Assembly (NCBI GenBank): GCA_964467785.1
Contig: CAYXVB010000123.1
Coordinates: 1-10,781, forward strand
DNA length: 10,781 nucleotides
DNA from: CAYXVB01 sp964467785
GTDB lineage: Bacteria; Bdellovibrionota; UBA1018
Reading direction: 5' to 3'
In this document: one piece after another, positions 1 to 6,845 of the stretch
Numbering within the stretch: the stretch's first letter is position 1
Layout: each line of letters begins with the position of its first letter
Program-made: the position numbers and the translations under genes
Notes under the pieces: model-generated
What the model was told of the DNA's origin: nothing
The model's input: the letters and a program-made list of their open reading frames with translations, nothing else
Database searches by the model: none

Positions 1-155
1 CCTATGATCACGTGGTGGGCGTTGAGTTCCCGGCAGTGGCGTCTAACCCGATGAAGCGATTTGCTGATGATTCCTTGGCCATGATTTCTTCAAGTTCTCA
101 GAATGAAAGGGAAAGTGGCAGGTTCAGGGAAGTCTTTGCGGGTATACCCAAGTGA
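1..155 (+). CDS. C-terminal end of an unidentified upstream protein (partial)
   Basis: The frame that begins at base 3 is open from the window edge to a TGA at 153-155 and encodes about 50 residues, beginning YDHVVGVEF and ending EVFAGIPK. The other two forward frames stop within the first 54 bases. The reading frame lies 60 bases upstream of the next gene on the same strand, so the two could share a transcript. The tail is hydrophilic and serine-rich in the middle (around SSSSQNERES), as expected of a protein end. No family is recognisable from so short a fragment. It could also be a chance open frame. Confidence 0.45.
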   Translation, partial: YDHVVGVEFPAVASNPMKRFADDSLAMISSSSQNERESGRFREVFAGIPK

Positions 156-200
156 CGGTAACCTGAACTAGAGCGTTTTTGTTCGTGTTTTAAGTAGGGA

Positions 201-207
201 AAGGAGG
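201..207 (+). promoter_or_regulatory. Strong Shine-Dalgarno of the exported-protein gene
   Basis: AAGGAGG sits 8 bases before the ATG at 216. It is a full match to the 16S rRNA anti-SD and fixes the start there, rather than at the in-frame ATG at 234 or GTG at 309. Confidence 0.8.
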
Positions 208-215
208 GGAAGGGC

Positions 216-1436
216 ATGGAGCGGGTGTTACGAATGGGCGCTAGAATAGAGTCTGCGCGTGCAGTCGCTTTTAGAAATTGTTTAGCGGGCGGATTGCTCC
301 GTTCAGGCGTGGGGCGCCTTGTTCTGCTTCTTGTCCTTATGCTTGGCTTTGGGGTGGATTCCGCGCTGGCGAGTGGCCAGGTTGTCGGCACTGCGGCGAA
401 GAAGCCGACAGAAAATGAGATTTACGAGGGTTGCGGACAGTCATGTCTGTATCAGCGAGCGAATGAGAATTTGGCCTTGCAGGCGCTGTATCTCACGAAC
501 CACATCATCAGTCTGAATGACCGCGATGCGAGCGAGAGGAAGAGCGCTCTTGGAAGTTTTTGTATCGCGAGTGAGGATGGGGACGCTTGTTTCAATCGCT
601 ACAAGCGAATGAATATTGTCGCGCTTTATAAAATGCGCGATGCGATGATTCAGAATTCCAATAATGCCTCAGCGCTCATGAATCGCCGCGTATTTGTTGG
701 GGACGAAAAAAAACCTCTCCAAGGTAATCCGCCGGCCGCTGAGTTTCAGATCAGTGGTCTCGGTCCAAAGAAAGCTCAAGTGCCTTACGTCGTCACATTC
801 GAGGACATCAAGAAGGAGCTGGGAAGCCTACGGGCACTGACGGGTAGGGAGTATCAGGAATGGGCTTCGAATCTAAAGGCCGCACCGAGTCGGGAAGAGT
901 TCGTAAAATTCAGAAGAATCTATCGCGATCCTGATCATCCGGAGCGCGGGACCATGATGGTGGTGTCGCGAGACGCGAACGGCCGAATCGAATACGACGA
1001 AAAGGCCTTTAAGACGGCTGAGGCCTACTACCTTAAGCACAAGAGTGACATGGATGCGGACCTTGCGGCCATCAAAGGGCGCGGTCTGCAGCCGGTGGAT
1101 CGGTTGCCGGACCAGGAGCGCGTCGCGGAAGCCGATTTCAAGGAGTCCAGAAAACTGATCGTGGACGCTGCCAATGGCGGGCTCGTTAAGGGGCGCATCC
1201 CGAGTCAGAACAAGATGGATTTCAAAGGCGGGACCAAGGCGCTTTCTGAGGCGGAGCTGGTGAAACTCAAGATCGAAAAGGCGAAGGGACGCCGCCAGCG
1301 CACGCTGGATGAAAAGGAACCGCAGGTGATCGTGCCTCCGACTGCGGAAGATGGGTCAAGTCAGTTCCTGACGGTCACGCTGAAACCGGAGCAGCTGATG
1401 GATATGATCAATACCCTTCAAAAGCTTGAAGATTAA
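216..1436 (+). CDS. Hypothetical exported four-cysteine protein
   Basis: The product has 406 residues and no family I can name. The N terminus is basic and unusually long (about 34 residues). It is followed by a hydrophobic core at 35-47 (LVLLLVLMLGFGV) and an ALA-type signal peptidase I site near residue 52, so export to the periplasm or beyond is inferred. The mature protein starts with a cysteine-bearing helical segment: C73 and C77 (CGQSC), then C116 and C125, which could make two disulfides. After residue 150 there are no cysteines. The C-terminal half (about 230-380) is rich in Lys, Glu, Asp and Arg and looks mostly helical; the end is a short hydrophobic/amphipathic segment (LKPEQLMDMINTLQKLED). 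The start is fixed by a strong AAGGAGG. Its 3' end faces the anti-sigma gene with only 28 bases between the stops and no visible terminator. The gene is clearly real, but its function is unknown. Confidence 0.85.
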   Translation: MERVLRMGARIESARAVAFRNCLAGGLLRSGVGRLVLLLVLMLGFGVDSALASGQVVGTAAKKPTENEIYEGCGQSCLYQRANENLALQALYLTNHIISLNDRDASERKSALGSFCIASEDGDACFNRYKRMNIVALYKMRDAMIQNSNNASALMNRRVFVGDEKKPLQGNPPAAEFQISGLGPKKAQVPYVVTFEDIKKELGSLRALTGREYQEWASNLKAAPSREEFVKFRRIYRDPDHPERGTMMVVSRDANGRIEYDEKAFKTAEAYYLKHKSDMDADLAAIKGRGLQPVDRLPDQERVAEADFKESRKLIVDAANGGLVKGRIPSQNKMDFKGGTKALSEAELVKLKIEKAKGRRQRTLDEKEPQVIVPPTAEDGSSQFLTVTLKPEQLMDMINTLQKLED

Positions 1437-1464
1437 TTGAGCGGTGGGCGTGGGCGGCGTTGGA

Positions 1465-2493
1465 TTAGATTTGGGATAGCCAGATCACGACGCGGGTCTT
1501 GCCTTGGGGAATCGGGCTCTTCGAGCGGTTTTTGTACCAGGTGAAGGTGTCGGCGACGGGAGTTTCGCTCATGCCCTCGGGTACAGGCGGCGCGATCGAC
1601 TGGAGCTGTTTTTTTATCGGTGCGACGATCTCCTTGGGAAGGAGGAGGTCGAACTGGATACCGCCGGGAGCCTCGATGCCGCCTACGCCCGGGGTATTGG
1701 CGGGGACTTTGAGCGCGGTGAGGATTTGAACTACTTTGCCGCGGATTTCGTGCGGGCTGTCCGTCTTGAGGATGAAGCGCCAGATTTCGGAGTCGCCGGC
1801 GACGATCTTGGAGTCGTCCGTACCAGTGCCGGCGGTGACTGAATCGTCTTCGGAGGTGTCCGCTTCGTCACTGGTGAATTCGTCTTCTCCGGCGGCCTCA
1901 GTGCGGGCCCCTGCGGAGCCGTAATCGCCGGGAGCCCCCGATTTATCCGAGGGCAGGGACTGAAGGGCCTCGCGACCGCGTAGGAGCGGTATTCCATTGC
2001 CGGAGGAAGAAGGATCACTGAAGGTTTGGCTGAATTCGATGAGGCTTTTTTCGACTTTGCTTTCGTAGAAGCCGCGGAGGCGGGGGCCGCTGGAGATGCC
2101 GATCAGGATGAGGGCGACGATGGCGGCTCCCTCGGCGGGCGTGCGGACATGCCAGGGAACCCGGCGCCAGCGGGCGCGCAAGCGTTCGAGTGCGCGGCGG
2201 GCGGTTGAAGCGGAGGGGCCGAGGGTGTAGTCGGCTTCGTCAGTGAAGTCCCAAGAAGGCAGCAAGGCCTTGAGGGGCTCGTGGCGGACCGCCACGGGTA
2301 GAGTCGAGCGTGGGAGCGCTGAGACCGCGGCGACGATCCGGCGGTAGTGAGCGAAGCGCGCGGCGCAGGTGGCACAGGACTCGAGGTGGGCGTCGGCACT
2401 CTTCTTTCGGGAGCCTAGATGGGTGCCGTCGAGGGTGTCGGAGATGTCGTTTTGGAAGCGGAAGCAGGTGATTTTCTCGAAGTCGGGGCTCAT
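1465..2493 (-). CDS. Membrane-spanning zinc-finger anti-sigma factor
   Basis: The product has 342 residues. The start is the ATG at 2493, inside an ATGA overlap with the stop of the sigma gene. A longer in-frame reading up to 2796 runs antisense-like through the sigma gene and is low-complexity Arg/Pro. Near the N terminus is an H-x3-C-x2-C motif (H36, C40, C43) with C10 as a possible fourth ligand, the layout of zf-HC2 anti-sigma domains that bind ECF sigma factors in the cytoplasm. One membrane helix lies at about 121-136 (EGAAIVALILIGISSG). A Ser/Asp/Glu-rich linker (about 180-235) follows, then a folded-looking C-terminal domain (about 235-342) that begins EIWRFILKTDSPHEIR and would lie outside the inner membrane. 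Inferred role: hold the neighbouring sigma factor at the membrane until an envelope signal or proteolysis releases it. The C-terminal domain may be a sensor but I cannot name it. Confidence 0.82.
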   Translation of the reverse strand: MSPDFEKITCFRFQNDISDTLDGTHLGSRKKSADAHLESCATCAARFAHYRRIVAAVSALPRSTLPVAVRHEPLKALLPSWDFTDEADYTLGPSASTARRALERLRARWRRVPWHVRTPAEGAAIVALILIGISSGPRLRGFYESKVEKSLIEFSQTFSDPSSSGNGIPLLRGREALQSLPSDKSGAPGDYGSAGARTEAAGEDEFTSDEADTSEDDSVTAGTGTDDSKIVAGDSEIWRFILKTDSPHEIRGKVVQILTALKVPANTPGVGGIEAPGGIQFDLLLPKEIVAPIKKQLQSIAPPVPEGMSETPVADTFTWYKNRSKSPIPQGKTRVVIWLSQI

Positions 2494-3059
2494 GGGGCGC
2501 TCCAAATCCATTCCTCGAGGGAACGGAGGATCTGAGCGCGCTGGACCTTGAGGGATTCCTCGGGGGTGCCGGTTGCGACTGAGATCTCGGGCATTGGGAC
2601 GCCGTATTTGTCTTTGAGCAGAAGGAGAAGTTGGTCCGCGACGGAAAGGCGGCGGAAGCAGAGTTCGAAGCGGGAAAGTCTGGTTTCCGAGTCGGGAGTG
2701 GAGTCGAGCTCGATCTGCTGAGCGGCGGTAAGACCGAGTCCATGGGGGGCGCCGGCGAGCTCGCGGACGCGCTCGCAGGCAATCCGCAGGACCCAACCGC
2801 GCTCGTGGCGCTGGAAGGAATTTTCGGGACGGCGGCGGCGGACTTCGTGGAAGATCTCACGGAAGGCGATCTGCGCGTTTCCGGCGTGTTGGAGCACGGA
2901 GTAGCAAAGATCGAAGACGAGGTCGCCGTAACGGCGGATGAGATCTTCGGTTTCGTGATCTTGGCGGGAGTGGGATTCAGAAAGGGAATGCGCGGGCGGC
3001 CCGGCTGCTGGGCTGCCGGTGGATTTCCTGAAAGGCAGGCGTTGGAGAATCGTGGTCAC
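2490..3059 (-). CDS. ECF-type RNA polymerase sigma factor (sigma-70 family)
   Basis: The product has 189 residues, a usual ECF length. A basic, disordered N-terminal extension of about 36 residues precedes a sigma2-like segment (about 39-105): LIRRYGDLVFDLCYSVL, then AFREIFHEVRR and WVLRIACERVREL, matching the usual pattern around WL-x-R-IA. The acidic DxxQE motif expected in region 2.2 is poorly kept. Region 4 (about 128-185) is clearer: FRRLSVADQLLLLLKDKYG, PMPEISVATGTPEESLKVQ and the final RSLEEW helix form a sigma4 helix-turn-helix. The start is a GTG at 3059 overlapping the stop of the HNH gene (GTGA), and the stop overlaps the anti-sigma ATG. Both junctions imply translational coupling within one operon. 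The adjacent zinc-finger anti-sigma gene supports the call. Its regulon and signal are not visible. Confidence 0.82.
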   Translation of the reverse strand: MTTILQRLPFRKSTGSPAAGPPAHSLSESHSRQDHETEDLIRRYGDLVFDLCYSVLQHAGNAQIAFREIFHEVRRRRPENSFQRHERGWVLRIACERVRELAGAPHGLGLTAAQQIELDSTPDSETRLSRFELCFRRLSVADQLLLLLKDKYGVPMPEISVATGTPEESLKVQRAQILRSLEEWIWSAP

Positions 3060-3652
3060 AGGATGTTGTCGCCGTCGTCGTCTTCGTCGTCGCTGTCGCT
3101 CGAGCCGTTGCCACCAGCGGGCCCGGATTTCTGCTCCAGTCGGAAGTAGATCTTCCAGCGTTCGGGCGTCCGGGTCAAGCTCAAGCCGAGCTGAAGGCTG
3201 GTTGTAGGGAGCCAGTTAGGCTGGCGAGGCTTGCGGATCAGGTGAATTCCGGCCTGCTGGGGGGTTCGGCCGCCTTTGCGCTGGTTGCATGGCTTGCAGG
3301 CGGTGACGATATTGTCCCAGGACTTGCGACCCCCTTGGACAACGGGGATGACGTGATCTAGGGTGAGATACTGTCGTGACATCTTTTGCCCACAGTATTG
3401 GCAAGAGTGGTCGTCCCGAAGGAAGATGTTGGCGCGCGAGAAGCGCACGAGCGGCTTCTTGCGGGAAAGAGGCACGTAGTGGATCAGGCGAAGCACGGCT
3501 GGCACCTTGATGGTAAGGCGTACCGTGCGGACCTCCTGGTCCGACTCTTCGAGCACTTCGACTTTGCCCTGGAAGAGTAGCTGCAAGGCGCGCTGCCAGG
3601 TGACGATGTGAAGCGGTTCGAAGGAGGCGTTGAGCACGAGTGCGTGGCCCAT
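3056..3652 (-). CDS. HNH endonuclease family protein
   Basis: The product has 198 residues from the ATG at 3652 (MGHALVLNASFEPLHIV). Proteins of this free-standing HNH group normally begin close to the LVLNAS-EPL segment. An in-frame GTG at 3691 would add 13 residues, but a TATAAT promoter element lies inside that extension. The N-terminal domain (residues 1-75) carries WQRALQLLFQGKVEVLEE. The HNH core follows: C84-x2-C87 and C119-x2-C122 as zinc-binding pairs, LDHVIP with D99-H100 as the metal/catalytic pair, N114, and NQRKGGRTP at the end of the fold. The tail is highly acidic (DSDDEDDDGD). Family knowledge predicts metal-dependent DNA cleavage, but substrate and role in this group are undefined. 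It is the first gene of an operon with the sigma/anti-sigma pair. Confidence 0.85.
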   Translation of the reverse strand: MGHALVLNASFEPLHIVTWQRALQLLFQGKVEVLEESDQEVRTVRLTIKVPAVLRLIHYVPLSRKKPLVRFSRANIFLRDDHSCQYCGQKMSRQYLTLDHVIPVVQGGRKSWDNIVTACKPCNQRKGGRTPQQAGIHLIRKPRQPNWLPTTSLQLGLSLTRTPERWKIYFRLEQKSGPAGGNGSSDSDDEDDDGDNIL

Positions 3653-3658
3653 TCCCTG

Positions 3659-3688
3659 ATTATACGGGGGTTTCTGGCCAGGATGCAA
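3659..3688 (-). promoter_or_regulatory. Putative sigma-70 promoter for the HNH operon (leaderless)
   Basis: On the minus strand TATAAT (3664 to 3659) matches the -10 consensus fully. TTGCAT (3688 to 3683) lies 18 bases upstream as a partial -35 element. Only 6 bases (CAGGGA) separate the -10 from the ATG at 3652, so a start point 7 bases downstream would coincide with the A of the ATG and give an mRNA with no leader. This is inferred from spacing only. Confidence 0.5.
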
Positions 3689-3714
3689 CACCGGGCGTTT
3701 TTCTGGCGGGCATA

Positions 3715-3770
3715 AGTGATTGTTTTAATAAAGTATAGTTATTAAATTGAGTTTGATTGATTTCAGGGGA
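3715..3770 (+). promoter_or_regulatory. AT-rich upstream region and ribosome binding site of the thioredoxin gene
   Basis: The bases at about 3719-3760 are strikingly AT-rich compared with the GC-rich surroundings and probably contain the promoter. A possible pair is TTGTTT (3720) with TAAATT 17 bases downstream, but neither box is strong. AGGGGA at 3765-3770 is the Shine-Dalgarno, 8 bases before the ATG at 3779. Confidence 0.35.
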
Positions 3771-3778
3771 ATGCAAAA

Positions 3779-4360
3779 ATGGGCAATTCGGAACGCAAGC
3801 TGACTGTTTGGGCCGCCGTAACGGGTTTGGTTGTCGGGATTTTGGCGTTGGCCTGGTACTGGGCTCCGGGAGGGAACGGGTCGGGTTCGGGTTCGGGCGG
3901 TGCGGCATCTATGGGCTTGCGTCAAGCTCCCGAGATCGCACTGAAGGACGCGAAGGGTGTGGTGCACACGCTCGCTGACGCGAAAGGCGCGAGCTTGATG
4001 TTGATACATTTCTGGGCGCACTGGTGTCCGCCGTGTTTGGAGGAGATTCCTCGGTTCGCCGCGTTTGCGAAGCATCCACAAGCCGCCAATTATCGGCTGA
4101 TGGCGGTGAGCGAGGATCCGACTTGGGAGGAGGCGCACAAGTCGCTCCCATCGGAAGGGCACGCCCCGAACTTTGTCTCGGTACTCGATCAGGATAGCAA
4201 GGTATCCGAAATTTACGGCACGTATCAGTATCCTGAGACCTACGCGGTGCGTGTGCGCGAAGGGCGAGCCGAGATCCTCATGAAGTGGGTGGGACCCCAG
4301 AATTGGGAAAGCCCGGAATTTTTAGCGACGCTGGAGCGGCTGGCCGCGAACCAAAAATAA
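3779..4360 (+). CDS. TlpA/ResA-like membrane-anchored thioredoxin
   Basis: The product has 193 residues. A single hydrophobic helix at about 9-28 after a basic N terminus is a signal anchor (no lipobox), so the catalytic domain should face the periplasm. A Gly/Ser linker (residues 31-44) leads to a thioredoxin fold with the redox motif W82-C-P-P-C86 preceded by LIHFWAH. The expected cis-proline is in YQYPETYAV (P152). These match the TlpA/ResA/DsbE family, which reduces disulfides on exported proteins, for example during cytochrome c maturation. No cytochrome genes are nearby, so the partner is unknown. The last 39 bases overlap the end of thiI on the other strand. The start is supported by AGGGGA at a spacing of 8. 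Confidence 0.88.
   Translation: MGNSERKLTVWAAVTGLVVGILALAWYWAPGGNGSGSGSGGAASMGLRQAPEIALKDAKGVVHTLADAKGASLMLIHFWAHWCPPCLEEIPRFAAFAKHPQAANYRLMAVSEDPTWEEAHKSLPSEGHAPNFVSVLDQDSKVSEIYGTYQYPETYAVRVREGRAEILMKWVGPQNWESPEFLATLERLAANQK
3875..3898 (+). repeat. Short hexanucleotide tandem repeat encoding the Gly-Ser linker
   Basis: TCGGGT occurs twice in tandem (3881-3892), flanked by the near-copies AACGGG (3875-3880) and TCGGGC (3893-3898). The unit is in frame and codes Ser-Gly, giving the flexible SGSGSGG linker between the membrane anchor and the thioredoxin domain. A change in copy number would lengthen the linker without shifting the frame. Confidence 0.6.
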
Positions 4361-5557
4361 GCCCTCGATGGCCTGTTGGACGAGTTCCTCGACTGGAAAC
4401 TTTACCTCTTCGGAGGCGATTAGCTCGGGCGTGGCGCGGGTGGCCGGGTGTCGGTCCGCGAAAAGCGTACAGCAGTCGATGGCGGGGCGAATCGAGGTCT
4501 CGAAGGTGCCCCAGCGCTGGGCCTGCGCGACAATCTCGTCTTTGTCGTGGGCGATCAAAGGGCGGAGGATCGGAAGCGCGGAGGCCGCGTCGATACAGGC
4601 GAGATTTTCGAGGGTTTGGCTGGCGACTTGGCCGAGGCTCTCGCCGGTGACCAGCGCTTGCGCCTTATGGGTGACGGCGACTTTTGATGCGATTCGCATC
4701 ATCATCCGACGGTAAAGGATGGTCCGGTAACGGGGCTGCGTGGCTAGCGCGATACGCTCCTGGATCTTGCCGAAGGGAATGACGAGCAGGGGTTGGGCGT
4801 CCGGCTGGAAGCTGTTGATGAGGCGGGCGAGGTCCTCGACTTTTTCGAGCGCTTCCTCGCCGACGAAGGGCGTGCCGTAGAAATGCAGGAGTGAGCAGGG
4901 GGAACCGCGGCGTAGGATCTGGATCGCGGCGACGGGGGAATCGAGTCCGCCTGAAAGCAAGCAGAGCGCGCGGCCATTGGCTCCGACGGGGAGTCCGCCC
5001 TGGGTGGGAATCCGATCGCTCCAGATAAACGACTCGCCTTTGCGAATCTCGATGCCGATGGTGAGATCGGCCTGCTTGAGGTTGACCTCGACGGAGGGAT
5101 AGCGGTCCGCGACTTCGCCGCCGATGATGCGGTCAATTTCGTGGGAAGGTTGAGGAAGGACCTTGTCGCTGCGCCGAGTGGCGACGCGGAAGGTCTTGGG
5201 CATGCCGTGGCGGCCCACCCAGTGATCGAACTCCTCGATCGCCGCGCGCGTGAGATCTTCATACGCGGTGGGAACCGTGCGAACGATGCTGTAGCTGTTG
5301 TAGCCGAAAAGACGCTGCAGAACCGCGCTCACACGGAGGCGCTCGTCCCGCGGAACACGGACGAGCACTCGGCCGTGCTGGCGATGGACTTCGACATGCT
5401 CCGGTCCGAGCTCGCGAGCGAGCAGCTTGCGTGCATTGATCGCGAGACGCTCTTCGAAGACCGAGCGATTCTCGCCCTTGAGCGCGATCTCGTGATACCG
5501 CAGAAGCAGGAGTTCGGTGTCGGCGGGCGCAGGGGGCTTGGCGTTATCGGCCGGCAT
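4322..5557 (-). CDS. thiI: tRNA 4-thiouridine synthase ThiI (no rhodanese domain)
   Basis: The product has 411 residues. ThiI adenylates U8 of tRNA and inserts sulfur to make 4-thiouridine in the cytoplasm; in some bacteria it also takes part in thiazole synthesis. Domain order: an N-terminal ferredoxin-like segment (about 15-70) with the typical LRYHEIALKGENR start, a THUMP domain (about 75-180) and a PP-loop ATPase domain with the ATP-binding S202-G-G-L-D-S-P motif. Conserved ALVTGESLGQVASQT (301-315) and D361-C-C-T-L-F also fit; this cysteine pair is a candidate sulfur carrier. The protein ends about where short ThiI proteins end, so the rhodanese domain of E. coli ThiI is absent. The start ATG is one base after the stop of the cysteine desulfurase gene (TAAAATG), with GAGG 5 bases upstream, showing an operon. 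The final 12 residues overlap the thioredoxin gene. Confidence 0.93.
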   Translation of the reverse strand: MPADNAKPPAPADTELLLLRYHEIALKGENRSVFEERLAINARKLLARELGPEHVEVHRQHGRVLVRVPRDERLRVSAVLQRLFGYNSYSIVRTVPTAYEDLTRAAIEEFDHWVGRHGMPKTFRVATRRSDKVLPQPSHEIDRIIGGEVADRYPSVEVNLKQADLTIGIEIRKGESFIWSDRIPTQGGLPVGANGRALCLLSGGLDSPVAAIQILRRGSPCSLLHFYGTPFVGEEALEKVEDLARLINSFQPDAQPLLVIPFGKIQERIALATQPRYRTILYRRMMMRIASKVAVTHKAQALVTGESLGQVASQTLENLACIDAASALPILRPLIAHDKDEIVAQAQRWGTFETSIRPAIDCCTLFADRHPATRATPELIASEEVKFPVEELVQQAIEGLFLVRGQPLQRR

Positions 5558-5558
5558 T

Positions 5559-6845
5559 TTAGCCTCGGCTTTTTTCGCCGCCGAGCAGCTCAGTCATGAG
5601 CGTCATCGAATTTCCAATGGCGTCGACGAGGGCGATGACGTCTTCGGAGGTGTTGAGGTCGCAAAAGCTGATGCGGATCGTGGATTGGGTGATAGCCGGA
5701 GGAAAGCCCATGGCGGTCAGCGCGGCATCCGGTTCCGTTTTCTGGGAGCTGCAGGCCGAACCCGTGGAGACGAGAAAGCCGCGCTCCTCGAGCAAGCGGG
5801 CGAGGGGCCCGGTGGGAAAGCCGGGGATGCTCAGGCTCACGATGTGTGGAACGGAGTTTTCGGGCGAATTCCAGTGGATTTTGCCTGAGGCGCGGTTGCC
5901 GGCGCTGGCGGCACTATCGAGGACCTGGGAGGCTTCGGTGGCAGTCATGAGGAGTCCGGTGGATTTCAAGCGCTCGCGGAAGAGCTCATGAAGAGCCTGG
6001 ATATGCGCCCGGGACTCCGTCTTCTTGTCGAAAGTTTCGCGGGCGGCCGCGTGGAAACCGGCAATGAGGCCCGCGTTTTGGGTGCCGGAACGCATGCCGC
6101 CTTCCTGCTCCCCGCCCCAGATGAGGGGACGAATGCCTTCTTTGAGGAGCTTTTTGTTCAGTACAATAAGGGCGCCGACGCCCTTGGGCCCGCGGACTTT
6201 GTGGCCGGAAATGGAGACCAGGTCGATCGCGGAAGGCGCGGCCGGTGTGCGCGTCGACTTGCCAAAGGCTTGGACGGCGTCGGTGTGGAAGACGAGGCCG
6301 GGTACTTGCTTCTTGGCAAAGGTGGCAAGCTCTTCGACCGGTAGCTCGGCTCCTGTGATGTTGTTGACCTGTTGAATGCTGACCAGCGCGGTCTCAGGTG
6401 TGAGAAGCTCGAGAAAGGCGTCGTGTCGGATCTGGCCCTCGCGGTCGACCGGGATGAATTGCGCATCGAAACGCGAGGCGCCGAGGGTGTTCAGGCTCTG
6501 GACCGTCTTGCGGACCGCGGGATGCTCCGTGGCGGACGCCAATATGCGCACGGGGCGGGCTGGGCGAGTGTCGGGCTGTTGAGCCAGGGCCTGAAGCGCG
6601 ATGCCGTAGACAGCGAGGTTGTCGGCCTCGCTACCGCTACCGGTGAAGATGACCTGGGACGGCGTGACCCGAAACAGGTCGGCGAAATACAGGCGGGCTT
6701 CGCGGATCGCTTTTGCGGATGTTTGGCCGTAGGCATGGCTCGAGGACGGGTTGCCGTAATCCTCGACAGCGAATCGTTGAATGAGTCGGGCCGCGGAATC
6801 ACAGCAGCGGGTGGTCGAAGCGGTGTCAAAGAAGCGGTATTGCAT
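5559..6845 (-). CDS. Cysteine desulfurase (NifS/IscS family, probably dedicated to ThiI)
   Basis: The product has 428 residues and is a PLP-dependent aminotransferase-fold enzyme that turns cysteine into alanine and an enzyme persulfide. Visible motifs: FFDTASTT near the start, TGSGSEADN (68-76), H108 in ATEHPAV (stacks on PLP), D189 and Q192 in HTDAVQA, PLP lysine K216 in SGHKVRGPKGVG, GGEQEGGMRSGTQN (245-258), and catalytic C365 in STGSACSSQ, whose loop resembles group I enzymes. The gene sits one base upstream of thiI. Dedicated desulfurase-ThiI pairs are known (B. subtilis NifZ-ThiI), so sulfur delivery for tRNA thiolation is the likely role; a general IscS role cannot be excluded. An in-frame TGA 9 bases before the ATG rules out an upstream start. 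No good Shine-Dalgarno is present. Confidence 0.92.
   Translation of the reverse strand: MQYRFFDTASTTRCCDSAARLIQRFAVEDYGNPSSSHAYGQTSAKAIREARLYFADLFRVTPSQVIFTGSGSEADNLAVYGIALQALAQQPDTRPARPVRILASATEHPAVRKTVQSLNTLGASRFDAQFIPVDREGQIRHDAFLELLTPETALVSIQQVNNITGAELPVEELATFAKKQVPGLVFHTDAVQAFGKSTRTPAAPSAIDLVSISGHKVRGPKGVGALIVLNKKLLKEGIRPLIWGGEQEGGMRSGTQNAGLIAGFHAAARETFDKKTESRAHIQALHELFRERLKSTGLLMTATEASQVLDSAASAGNRASGKIHWNSPENSVPHIVSLSIPGFPTGPLARLLEERGFLVSTGSACSSQKTEPDAALTAMGFPPAITQSTIRISFCDLNTSEDVIALVDAIGNSMTLMTELLGGEKSRG

Noticed and set aside
2494..2796. N-terminal extension of the anti-sigma frame to 443 residues
   Set aside because: The extra 101 residues are Arg/Pro-rich and overlap the sigma gene in another frame; the ATGA overlap at 2490-2493 gives the natural start.
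2240..2860. 206-codon minus-strand frame across the sigma/anti-sigma junction
   Set aside because: It is Ser/Pro/Arg-rich low complexity in a shifted frame of two well-supported genes, with no family features.
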